10,506 nt of DNA, from assembly GCA_943331195.2 (NCBI GenBank), contig CALQKQ020000089.1:1-10506 (forward strand). The letters run 5' to 3'. The notes below the pieces were generated by a model that saw only the letters and a list, made by a program, of their open reading frames with translations, searched no databases and had not been told where the DNA came from. Positions 1 to 5,669 of this stretch are shown one piece after another; within the stretch, counting starts at the first letter, position 1, and each line of letters begins with the position of its first letter. This DNA comes from Akkermansia muciniphila. Lineage in GTDB: Bacteria; Verrucomicrobiota; Verrucomicrobiia; Verrucomicrobiales; V1-33. The translations under genes were made by a program, and so were the position numbers.

Positions 1-1034
1 CGCAGGGGAGTTTGCATGGTGGGGTGAAGTATGGGTTGGATGGGTCGTCGCGGGAGATTGCGGAGCGCTTGCGGGGATTGCCGCCGGTGTGGCAGGGGTG
101 TTTGGCGGGGGCGGGGGAGCCGTCGTTAGCTGGGGGGCGGATTTTGTCGCGGTGTCAGCATTTGTGGGCGGCGGATTCGTGGTTGGCGAAGGTGGGGGCG
201 ACGGTGGGGGTGCGGGCGATGCAGGGGGAGGTGCGGAAAGTGGAGCGGGAGGGCTGGCCGGAGGCGCTGCGGGAGGGGGGGCATCGGGGTTCGGTGTATG
301 TTTTAGAGGAGACGGTGATTGAGGTGAGGTCGGTGTTGGCGGCGTTGGCGGAGCCGGTGCGGGGGCGGATTTTTCGGGGGGAGATTGATCAGTATGAGTC
401 GGCGGTCGGGGGAGGTTTGGCGGGGGTGTGGTGTGGGGGGCAGCGGTTTGCGGCGGACGTTTTTGTGTTTACGGCGGCGACGGGGAATGAAGTGGCAGCG
501 GCGGCGGGGGGGTTTGGAGGGGGAGTGGCGCAGCGGCGGCCGCTGAAGCAGGTGATGGTGCGGGGACGGTTGCCGCAATTGTATGGGCATTGTGTGGCGG
601 CGACGCCGAAGCCGGTGGTGACGATCACGTCGCATCCCCTGGGCGAGGAGATGGTGTGGTATTTGGGAGGCGGGGTGGCGGAGGAGGCCACGGGGATGTC
701 AGATGGGGAGGCGCTGCGCCATGCGCGGAAGAAGTTGGAGGTGCTGTTTCCGGGGTATGGGTGGGGTGGGTTGTCGTGGGCGTGTTGGCGGGTGGACCGG
801 GCGGAGCCGAGTGCGGCGAGTCGCTTGCCGGATGGGCCGGCGCTGGTGGAACGTGGGGGCACGGCGGTGGCGTGGCCGAGCAAGCTGGTGTATGCGCCGA
901 CCTTGGCGGATGAGGTGCTGGGATTTGTGGCGCGGCGGGTGGCACCTGGAGGGGGTGAAGGGGAGGCGGTGCCGTTGCCCTTGGCGGAGCTGGGGCGGTA
1001 TCCTTGGGAAACGGCGGACTGGCAGAGCCTTTAA
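1..1034 (+). CDS. FAD-dependent oxidoreductase (DAO fold), 5' end cut off by the window
   Basis: The frame is open from the window edge (first whole codon at position 3) to TAA at 1032-1034. The nearest start-like codon is TTG at 12, but the residues around it (GSLHGGVKYG) resemble the internal 'HGG' segment after the N-terminal FAD motif of DAO-type oxidoreductases such as glycerol-3-phosphate dehydrogenase. The real start, with the Rossmann GxGxxG motif, should therefore lie left of the window. The visible part has a mixed substrate/FAD domain and a C-terminal stretch around 'WRVDRAEPSAASRLPDG' followed by 'SKLVYAPTLADEVLGFV', the typical final FAD-side segment. The substrate cannot be told. 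The aldo/keto reductase starts 5 bases after the stop, so the two are probably co-transcribed and may act in one redox step or pathway. The coding strand is extremely G-rich with long G runs, but the frame is intact throughout. Confidence 0.72.
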   Translation, partial: QGSLHGGVKYGLDGSSREIAERLRGLPPVWQGCLAGAGEPSLAGGRILSRCQHLWAADSWLAKVGATVGVRAMQGEVRKVEREGWPEALREGGHRGSVYVLEETVIEVRSVLAALAEPVRGRIFRGEIDQYESAVGGGLAGVWCGGQRFAADVFVFTAATGNEVAAAAGGFGGGVAQRRPLKQVMVRGRLPQLYGHCVAATPKPVVTITSHPLGEEMVWYLGGGVAEEATGMSDGEALRHARKKLEVLFPGYGWGGLSWACWRVDRAEPSAASRLPDGPALVERGGTAVAWPSKLVYAPTLADEVLGFVARRVAPGGGEGEAVPLPLAELGRYPWETADWQSL

Positions 1035-1039
1035 AAAAG

Positions 1040-1834
1040 ATGAATGTGCTTCCACGATTTCCCTTGGGCGAGACGGGGCTGCGGGCGGCGCCGTTGGGCT
1101 TGGGCACGGTGAAATGGGGGCGGAATGAGGGCTTGAAGCATGGGGCCTTTGCCTTGCCGGAGGAGGCGACATGCTTGGGCTTGCTGGAGGCGGCGGAAGC
1201 GGCCGGGGTGAATCTGGTGGATGTGGCTCCGGCCTATGGGTTTGCCGAGGAGCGCTTGGGTAGGTTATTGATAGGGAGGCGCGACCGATTTTTGTTATTC
1301 AGCAAAGTGGGGGAGGCGTTCCACCAAGGCGAGTCGAGCTGGGATTTTAGTGCGGAGCACACCCGGCGGAGTGTGGAGGAGAGTTTGCGCCGCTTGCGCA
1401 CGGATTATTTGGATGGGGTGTTGCTGCACTGTCCGCGGGAGGATGTGGGGGCGATCTGTGACACGCCGGCTTTGGAGGTGCTGCAGGGCTTGAAGGCTGA
1501 GGGGAAAATCCGGGCGGTGGGGGTTTCGAGCATGAGCCTGGAGGGGGGGATGGCGGCGGTGGAGCGCTGCGATGTGTTGATGGTGGCGTGGAATATTGGC
1601 TTTCGGGAGCAGGAGGCGGTGATTGTGGCGGCGGCGGCGGCGGGGAAGGGGATTTTGTTGAAGAAGGTGTTGTCCTCGGGGGATTTGAGTGGGCCGCCGC
1701 CGCCGGAGGGGTGGAGTGCGGCGGAGCATCGCCTGCGGGCGGCCTGGGCTTTGCCGGGGCATCCGGTGGTGATCGCGGGGACGATTGCGCCAGGGCATTT
1801 GGCGGAGAATCTGGCGGCGGCGGGGATGGCCTAG
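1040..1834 (+). CDS. Aldo/keto reductase family protein
   Basis: A 264-residue NAD(P)H-dependent oxidoreductase of the aldo/keto reductase (TIM-barrel) superfamily, cytosolic. The N-terminus 'LGETGLRAAPLGLGT' is the usual first strand. The catalytic tetrad can be read: Asp61 and Tyr66 in 'DVAPAYG', Lys89 in 'FSKVG', His130 in 'LLHCP'. 'GKIRAVGVSS' (about 155-164) is the conserved strand that follows. At 264 residues it is shorter than most members (about 280-330). The short C-terminal cofactor region ends in 'IAGTIAPGHLAENLAA', matching the usual 'IxGxxxxxHLxEN' segment, so the protein looks complete. ATG at 1040 is chosen over TTG at 1004 because it begins right before the conserved strand and lies just after the upstream stop; a purine tract precedes it but no clear GGAGG. 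A run of GGC repeats near 1626-1641 encodes an alanine stretch (about residues 197-201). The substrate is unknown. Confidence 0.88.
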   Translation: MNVLPRFPLGETGLRAAPLGLGTVKWGRNEGLKHGAFALPEEATCLGLLEAAEAAGVNLVDVAPAYGFAEERLGRLLIGRRDRFLLFSKVGEAFHQGESSWDFSAEHTRRSVEESLRRLRTDYLDGVLLHCPREDVGAICDTPALEVLQGLKAEGKIRAVGVSSMSLEGGMAAVERCDVLMVAWNIGFREQEAVIVAAAAAGKGILLKKVLSSGDLSGPPPPEGWSAAEHRLRAAWALPGHPVVIAGTIAPGHLAENLAAAGMA

Positions 1835-1853
1835 GGCGCGCCTAGCTTTTTTT
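1831..1853 (+). terminator. Hairpin plus T-tract ending the oxidoreductase/aldo-keto reductase pair
   Basis: CTAGG (1831-1835) pairs with CCTAG (1841-1845) around a GCGCG loop, followed by C and seven T residues (1847-1853). The hairpin includes the stop codon TAG of the upstream gene. This fits a short intrinsic terminator for the + strand transcript, placed exactly between two convergent genes. A second, overlapping pairing, CCTAGC (1841-1846) with GCTAGG (1857-1862), is also possible. The 5-bp stem is short, so efficiency is uncertain. Confidence 0.55.
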
Positions 1854-1857
1854 AAGG

Positions 1858-3108
1858 CTAGGATGGCAAGGAGGATGTGGCGGGCGACGGGGCGGCGAGG
1901 GCGCGGACTTCGTCGTAGCAGTCTTCGAGGCGGGCGATGCTGGAGGGGAGGCCGAAGTGTTGGCGGACGCTGTGGGCGGCGGCTTGGGAAAAGCTAGCGA
2001 GTTGGGCGGGATGGCGAAGGAGCGATAGGATGGCGTCGGCTAGTTCGCGGGGGGAGCGCTCGGGGACGAGGAGACCGTCGTGGCCGTGGGTGACGGCTTC
2101 GGGGATGCCGCCGTGGTGGGTGGCGACGACGGGGAGGCCGGTGGCCATGGCTTCGAGCATGGAATTGGGGATGCCTTCTTGGTCGGCGAGGTCGGTGAGT
2201 TCGCTGGGGTGGAGGAAGAGGTGAGCGCGCTGGAATTCGCGGAGGAGGCTGGGTTGGTCCATCCAGCCGAGGACTTCGACGTTGGGCTGGAGGCCGAGGG
2301 CGTCGCGTTGGGCGAGGAAGGATTCTTTGATGGGGCCGGAGCCGCAGACGACGAACTTGAGGTGGGGGAAGTGCGGGACGACGAGGCGGAGGGCTTCGAG
2401 GGTGGTGAAGAGGCCTTTTTTGGGGATGAGGCGGCAGGCTTGGACGAGGCGCCAGGCGCCGTCTTCTGGGGGGGTGCGGGAGGCGGGGGGGAAGGCGTCG
2501 AGGGGAATGGGGGTGTGATTGAGGCGGAGTTTTTCTGGGGGGCAGCCGAGGGCTTTGAGGCCGTCGAGGAGGGAGTGGCTGCGGGCGAGGATGAGGTGGG
2601 CGTGGGCGAAGACGCGCTTGAGGTTGGCGACGTAGGTGGGGTCGCTGGTGAATTTGACGAGGTCGACGCCGTGGAAGGAGACGAGGAAGGGGCCGCCCCA
2701 GGCGAGGAGCATGTCGAGGTATTTGACGGCTTTGTGGCCGTAGTAGACGTGGACGAGGGCGGGGTTAGCGGCGCGGAGGAGGTCGGGGAGATTGTAGGGA
2801 TAATAGGCAGGGCTGCTGGTGATGCAGCGGGGAGGGGGCCACTGTTTGACGACGTGTTTATACCAGAAGCGGAGGAGGAAATTGCCTTTGGGGCGGGGGC
2901 GCAGGCGGCGCTCCATCACGGTGACCCTGGGGAAAGGGAAGCGGTCGGGGTGCTGGAGTTGTTCGGTGAGGACGGAGTTATGGTAGCGCTGGAGGTGGAC
3001 GGCTTGGCGGTAGATGCTCTGCATTTCGGGCTTCAGCCAGGTTCCGCAGAGGCTAACCAATCCGGGCAGGGCGGGAGGTGCGGCAGCTGGGGAGGGAAGC
3101 TCGGACAT
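1858..3108 (-). CDS. Glycosyltransferase, GT4 family (GT-B fold)
   Basis: A 416-residue retaining glycosyltransferase of the GT4 type, using a nucleotide-sugar donor; no signal peptide or membrane helix is seen, so it is cytosolic or peripheral. The N-terminal half has 'LCGTWLKPEMQSIYRQ' (20-35), 'VHVYYGHKAVKY' (119-130) and 'VSFHGVDL' (143-150). The C-terminal half begins at 'ACRLIPKKGL' (about 224-233) with the donor-binding Arg/Lys pair, then 'VVCGSGP', and the E-x7-E motif 'EGIPNSMLE' (Glu311, Glu319) followed by 'GLPVVATHHGGIPEAV'. ATG at 3108 is kept because the family-like N-terminal strand follows it closely. It lies 28 bases after opgG on the same strand, so an operon is likely and the acceptor may be a cell-surface or periplasmic glycan. 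Donor and acceptor cannot be assigned. Confidence 0.9.
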   Translation of the reverse strand: MSELPSPAAAPPALPGLVSLCGTWLKPEMQSIYRQAVHLQRYHNSVLTEQLQHPDRFPFPRVTVMERRLRPRPKGNFLLRFWYKHVVKQWPPPRCITSSPAYYPYNLPDLLRAANPALVHVYYGHKAVKYLDMLLAWGGPFLVSFHGVDLVKFTSDPTYVANLKRVFAHAHLILARSHSLLDGLKALGCPPEKLRLNHTPIPLDAFPPASRTPPEDGAWRLVQACRLIPKKGLFTTLEALRLVVPHFPHLKFVVCGSGPIKESFLAQRDALGLQPNVEVLGWMDQPSLLREFQRAHLFLHPSELTDLADQEGIPNSMLEAMATGLPVVATHHGGIPEAVTHGHDGLLVPERSPRELADAILSLLRHPAQLASFSQAAAHSVRQHFGLPSSIARLEDCYDEVRALAAPSPATSSLPS

Positions 3109-3136
3109 GGTAGCAAAGGCAGTGGGGGGAAGAGGG

Positions 3137-4723
3137 TTAGGGCTTTTTCCAGAGATAGAGCCAGCGTTCGCTGACGGCCTGGCCGTCGGGGTTTTGCAAT
3201 TCGCAGGTGAGGTCGATGTCGCGAAGGTCGGCGGGGGGTTCGAGGACGAAGAAGGCGCGGAGCATTTGGGGCATGTGGATTTCGGGGCGGCGCCCGAGGC
3301 CGAGGGGGAGGCTATCGACGTGAGCCATGCTGAGGTCGGTGAGGCCGACGTGGACTAACTTGATGGCGGGGTTGTTGGTGGTGACGACGGGGTGGAAGGA
3401 TTTGGGGTCCTCCCACGGGGCTTGGGCGACTTTGGTTTCGGGGAGGAGGGGCTTGGCGAAGTCGATGCTGAAGAGGAGTTGCTCGGGGCGCTGCACGGGG
3501 TGGCCGTAGTGGGTGTCCTTGACGGCGAAGCGGCCGGAGGGGGCGGGATCGCGCTGCCAGATGAGGCGGTATTTAAAAGCGTAGGGTTTGCCGACTTCGG
3601 GTAGGGGATCGGGCTGCCAGAGGAGGATGACGTTGTCGCTGGTCTCATCGGCGGTGGGCATTTCGATGAGGTGGAGCTGGCCTTGATCAAAACCGGTGAG
3701 GGGTTCGACGCGGACGCTAGGGCGGTCGTGATAGTGGGCCTCGAGGTCTTGATAGGACTGGAATGAGCGGTCGCGCTGGAGGAGGGACCAGGACTGGGGT
3801 TTATCCAAGGAGAAGACGCAGTGGCGGAACTGGTCGGGGGAGTGGTCGAGGGGGCGGAAGTGGAGGGCACCGGAGGCGAGTTCCATGAGGAGGCCGTCGC
3901 TGTCGTGGACTTCGGGGCGGAAATCGTAGGGTTTGGGGTGGGTGAGTTCGCCGAACCAGAACATGCTGGAGAAGGGGGCGAGGCCGAGTTGTTTGACGGG
4001 CTGGCGGAGGGTGATTTCGGCTTCGATTTCCATCAGGGTTTCGGCACCTGGGGTGATGGTGAACTGGAAGGCGCCGGAGACGCTGGGGCCGTCGAGGAGG
4101 GCCCAGGTGGTGAGGGTTTTGGCGTTGGGTTCGGGGGTTTTGAGCCAGAAGCTTTGGAATGCGGGGAACTCTTCGGGGACGCCGGGGAGGCCGCTGTTGA
4201 GGGAGAGTCCGCGGGCGGAGAGGCCGTAGGGGGTTTTGGCGGGGATGGAGCGGAAGTAGCTGGCACCGAGGAAGACGAGGAACTCGTCCATGTAGTCGGG
4301 GGAGTTCAGGGCGGTGCGGGCGCGCCAACCGGCGTAGCCAGGAGGGGAGGGGATGCCGTTGGGGACCTGCTGCTTGCCGTAGTCGAAGAGGCTGCGGTCA
4401 AAGAAGAGCGGTTTGGTTTCGGCGCCGTCCACTTCATAGAGTTGGACGCATGTTTTGGCGGTCCAGCCGGGGTGGAAAAAGTCGATGGAGAAGGGCTTTT
4501 GATCGGCGGCCCAGAGGCCGTCCTCCCGCTTGAAGCGGATGTCGCGGTGTTGGTCGTAGGTGAGGTTTTTCCAAAAATCCGCGAGATCGTCGGCGGGGGG
4601 GGCGAAGGGCGCGGCGGCGCGTTCCCTGGCCAAGGCGCGGACTTTTTCGAAGGAAAAGTCCTCGGCCATGGCGACGGTGAAGCAGAGAAGAACCGCAGTG
4701 GCGGAAAGGAGGACGCGGATCAT
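3137..4723 (-). CDS. opgG: Periplasmic glucan biosynthesis protein, MdoG/OpgG-OpgD family
   Basis: A 528-residue exported protein of the family that builds or shapes osmoregulated periplasmic glucans; length matches OpgG/OpgD. Residues 1-20 form a Sec signal peptide (Met-Ile-Arg, then a hydrophobic core ending 'VAMA', likely cleaved before Glu21). The mature part opens with 'FSFEKVRALARERAAAPF', a hallmark of the family, then 'FHPGW', a β-sandwich region, and the strongest family blocks 'GLAPFSSMFWFGE' (247-259) and 'FRPEVHDSDGL' (268-278). An immunoglobulin-like C-terminal domain follows 'AFKYRLIWQ' (about 382-390). The open frame extends upstream to 4987, but that part is Arg/Pro-rich and would bury the signal peptide, so ATG at 4723 is used. 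No opgH, the usual membrane glucosyltransferase partner, is seen; a GT4 gene lies downstream instead. OpgD rather than OpgG cannot be excluded. Confidence 0.88.
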   Translation of the reverse strand: MIRVLLSATAVLLCFTVAMAEDFSFEKVRALARERAAAPFAPPADDLADFWKNLTYDQHRDIRFKREDGLWAADQKPFSIDFFHPGWTAKTCVQLYEVDGAETKPLFFDRSLFDYGKQQVPNGIPSPPGYAGWRARTALNSPDYMDEFLVFLGASYFRSIPAKTPYGLSARGLSLNSGLPGVPEEFPAFQSFWLKTPEPNAKTLTTWALLDGPSVSGAFQFTITPGAETLMEIEAEITLRQPVKQLGLAPFSSMFWFGELTHPKPYDFRPEVHDSDGLLMELASGALHFRPLDHSPDQFRHCVFSLDKPQSWSLLQRDRSFQSYQDLEAHYHDRPSVRVEPLTGFDQGQLHLIEMPTADETSDNVILLWQPDPLPEVGKPYAFKYRLIWQRDPAPSGRFAVKDTHYGHPVQRPEQLLFSIDFAKPLLPETKVAQAPWEDPKSFHPVVTTNNPAIKLVHVGLTDLSMAHVDSLPLGLGRRPEIHMPQMLRAFFVLEPPADLRDIDLTCELQNPDGQAVSERWLYLWKKP

Positions 4724-4862
4724 GGACGACGGGGGACGATGCCCGAGGGCACGATTAAGCGATTCGTTCCACGATGCAATTGCGTTCCGCAGCCTCTCAA
4801 GGGCTGGGGATGGGCCATGCTGAGGAGGGAGCGCTCCGCGCGGTTGGGCTGAACGGGGGGAT

Positions 4863-4892
4863 CCTAGCTTGACCGGTCGGCGGCGTGCTAGG
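4863..4892. repeat. Inverted repeat CCTAGC/GCTAGG upstream of opgG
   Basis: CCTAGC at 4863-4868 and GCTAGG at 4887-4892 are perfect complements with an 18-base spacer. The same two 6-base arms, with a 10-base spacer, occur at 1841-1862 between the convergent genes. The pair lies about 140-170 bases before the opgG start, where a regulatory site or the foot of a structured leader is possible. Six-base arms can arise by chance, so the function is open. Confidence 0.35.
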
Positions 4893-5095
4893 GAAGGCTC
4901 CTGCCGGGTGCGGGCGCGGGGAGGGGGGCGGTCCAAGCGATGGCAGGTGCCACTGGAGATGGGGCGGCGCACGATTTTGCGACCCAAAGCGAGGTGGTTA
5001 CAGGCGGAGAGTCAAAGGCGCTGCCCTAGCTCAAAAGGGGCGCTTTGAAAGAGGACTGCGGAAGCGGGCCTGAGGCTTGTGTCTATGAATGAGGA

Positions 5096-5132
5096 GATTC
5101 CCCTGACGAGAGTGGTCATCGGCCAGGGGATC
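5096..5132. repeat. Interrupted inverted repeat TCCCCTG/CAGGGGA
   Basis: TCCCCTG at 5099-5105 and CAGGGGA at 5124-5130 are perfect complements with an 18-base loop. The stem extends by GA/TC if one T (5098) is bulged, and a CGA/TCG pairing (5107-5109 with 5119-5121, less exact in spacing) can form inside. It is one of several hairpins packed into 5096-5208. No protein gene overlaps it. Confidence 0.4.
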
Positions 5133-5185
5133 GCCGCCGGTGAAAAAAGGCGTGAGAGTACCTTCCAGACTGGAGGGGGAAAGCG

Positions 5186-5208
5186 CCCCAGGGGGCAGCC
5201 CCCTGGGG
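5186..5208 (-). terminator. Strong GC palindrome after fmdB, probable terminator of the amide operon
   Basis: The arms CCCCAGGGGGC (5186-5196) and GCCCCCTGGGG (5198-5208) are exact reverse complements around a single A, so an RNA would form at least a 10-bp all-but-one GC stem with a 3-base loop. It starts 36 bases beyond the fmdB stop on the - strand. The - strand continues CGCTTTCCCCC, so only a weak T-tract follows; a run of six T residues comes later, near 5148-5143. A stem this strong may still stop transcription or block 3' exonucleases. It could also be a copy of a REP-like intergenic palindrome; no second copy is visible in this window. Confidence 0.5.
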
Positions 5209-5244
5209 TTGGCCTGGTCAGAGAGTTAGGTGGGGCATTTAGGA

Positions 5245-5586
5245 TTAATGGCCTAGCATCCAGGGTCTAGCGGTGGCTTTGCCAGCTTGGAGGGGGCCCC
5301 ATTTGGTGTTTTTGATGCGCTTGGGTTTGATGGAGGTGGTGGGGCCGCAGCCACAGCCGCTGCCGCATTGATGGCTGGTGCTGACGCGGGGTTGATGGCG
5401 GCTGCGTTCATTGGTGGCGAAGGCCTTGCGTCGCTGGGGGCTCATGAGGGACAAGGCGGGAGCCAGGATGACCCGGGAGGCTTTTTGTTTGCAATCGGGG
5501 CAAGGGGCGGCGGCGTTGCGGCGGGCCATGGGGCGGAGCAGGCGGAAATCCCCGCAGGCGGAACAGGTGTAATCGTAAAGAGGCAT
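5245..5586 (-). CDS. fmdB: FmdB family zinc-ribbon protein
   Basis: A 113-residue cytosolic protein with the N-terminal FmdB zinc ribbon: 'MPLYDYTCSACG' supplies Cys8 and Cys11, and 'PCPDC' supplies Cys29 and Cys32, a standard four-cysteine site. The family is named after FmdB of the Methylophilus formamidase cluster, proposed there as a regulator; its biochemical role is not settled. The tail is Ser/Arg-rich, then carries a second Cys group, 'QCGSGCGCG', followed by a basic end, longer than the minimal domain. ATG at 5586 is chosen because the family always begins M-P-x-Y-x-Y; an ATG 18 bases upstream would add six residues not seen in the family. It is last in the operon, 83 bases after fmdA with a hairpin between them. 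Confidence 0.88.
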   Translation of the reverse strand: MPLYDYTCSACGDFRLLRPMARRNAAAPCPDCKQKASRVILAPALSLMSPQRRKAFATNERSRHQPRVSTSHQCGSGCGCGPTTSIKPKRIKNTKWGPLQAGKATARPWMLGH

Positions 5587-5617
5587 AACAAGACGGCTTT
5601 GCAAGATAGGGCGGTCA

Positions 5618-5652
5618 TGCCGGGAGCAGGGCAGGGCGGTCTGCTCCCGGCA
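5618..5652 (-). promoter_or_regulatory. Perfect 12-bp inverted repeat between fmdA and fmdB
   Basis: TGCCGGGAGCAG (5618-5629) and CTGCTCCCGGCA (5641-5652) are exact reverse complements around an 11-base loop. It sits 17 bases after the fmdA stop and 31 bases before the fmdB start. The - strand after it has no T-run, so it does not look like a standard intrinsic terminator. It could stabilise the fmdA mRNA 3' end, attenuate read-through into fmdB, or be a protein-binding site. Confidence 0.5.
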
Positions 5653-5669
5653 AGGAGGGGGTGAGCCGG

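Larger units (their letters stand above)
4724..5244. other. Gene-free stretch of 521 bases with inverted repeats
   Basis: This lies between fmdB and opgG, both on the - strand, so it should hold the end of the amide operon and the promoter of opgG. Short open frames occur on both strands, but none has a recognisable product or start context. I see inverted repeats at 4863-4892, about 5014-5047 (imperfect, CAAAG/CTTTG-based), 5096-5132, 5161-5177 and 5186-5208. No convincing -35/-10 pair was found for opgG; the - strand reads TTGCAT, 15 bases, TTAATC at about 4787-4761, which is weak. No tRNA-like fold, rRNA or known riboswitch core was recognised. Confidence 0.6.

Noticed and set aside
1626..1644. 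GGC trinucleotide repeat in the aldo/keto reductase gene
   Set aside because: Encodes an alanine stretch in a helix and fits the local codon bias; too short to be a notable repeat.
2080..3174. Long + strand open frame (364 codons) opposite the GT4 gene, rich in Gly, Glu, Ala and Asp
   Set aside because: It is the mirror of a well-supported gene; the lack of stops follows from the C-ending codons on the real strand, and the product is low-complexity with no family features.
3821..4852. Long + strand open frame opposite opgG
   Set aside because: Same cause: acidic, glycine-rich antisense translation of a strongly conserved gene.
4724..4987. 88-codon N-terminal extension of opgG
   Set aside because: Arg/Pro-rich, unlike any family domain, and it would place the signal peptide in the interior of the protein.
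5079..5270. 63-codon + strand open frame in the gene-free stretch
   Set aside because: Runs through the palindromes, has no recognisable features and no convincing start context.
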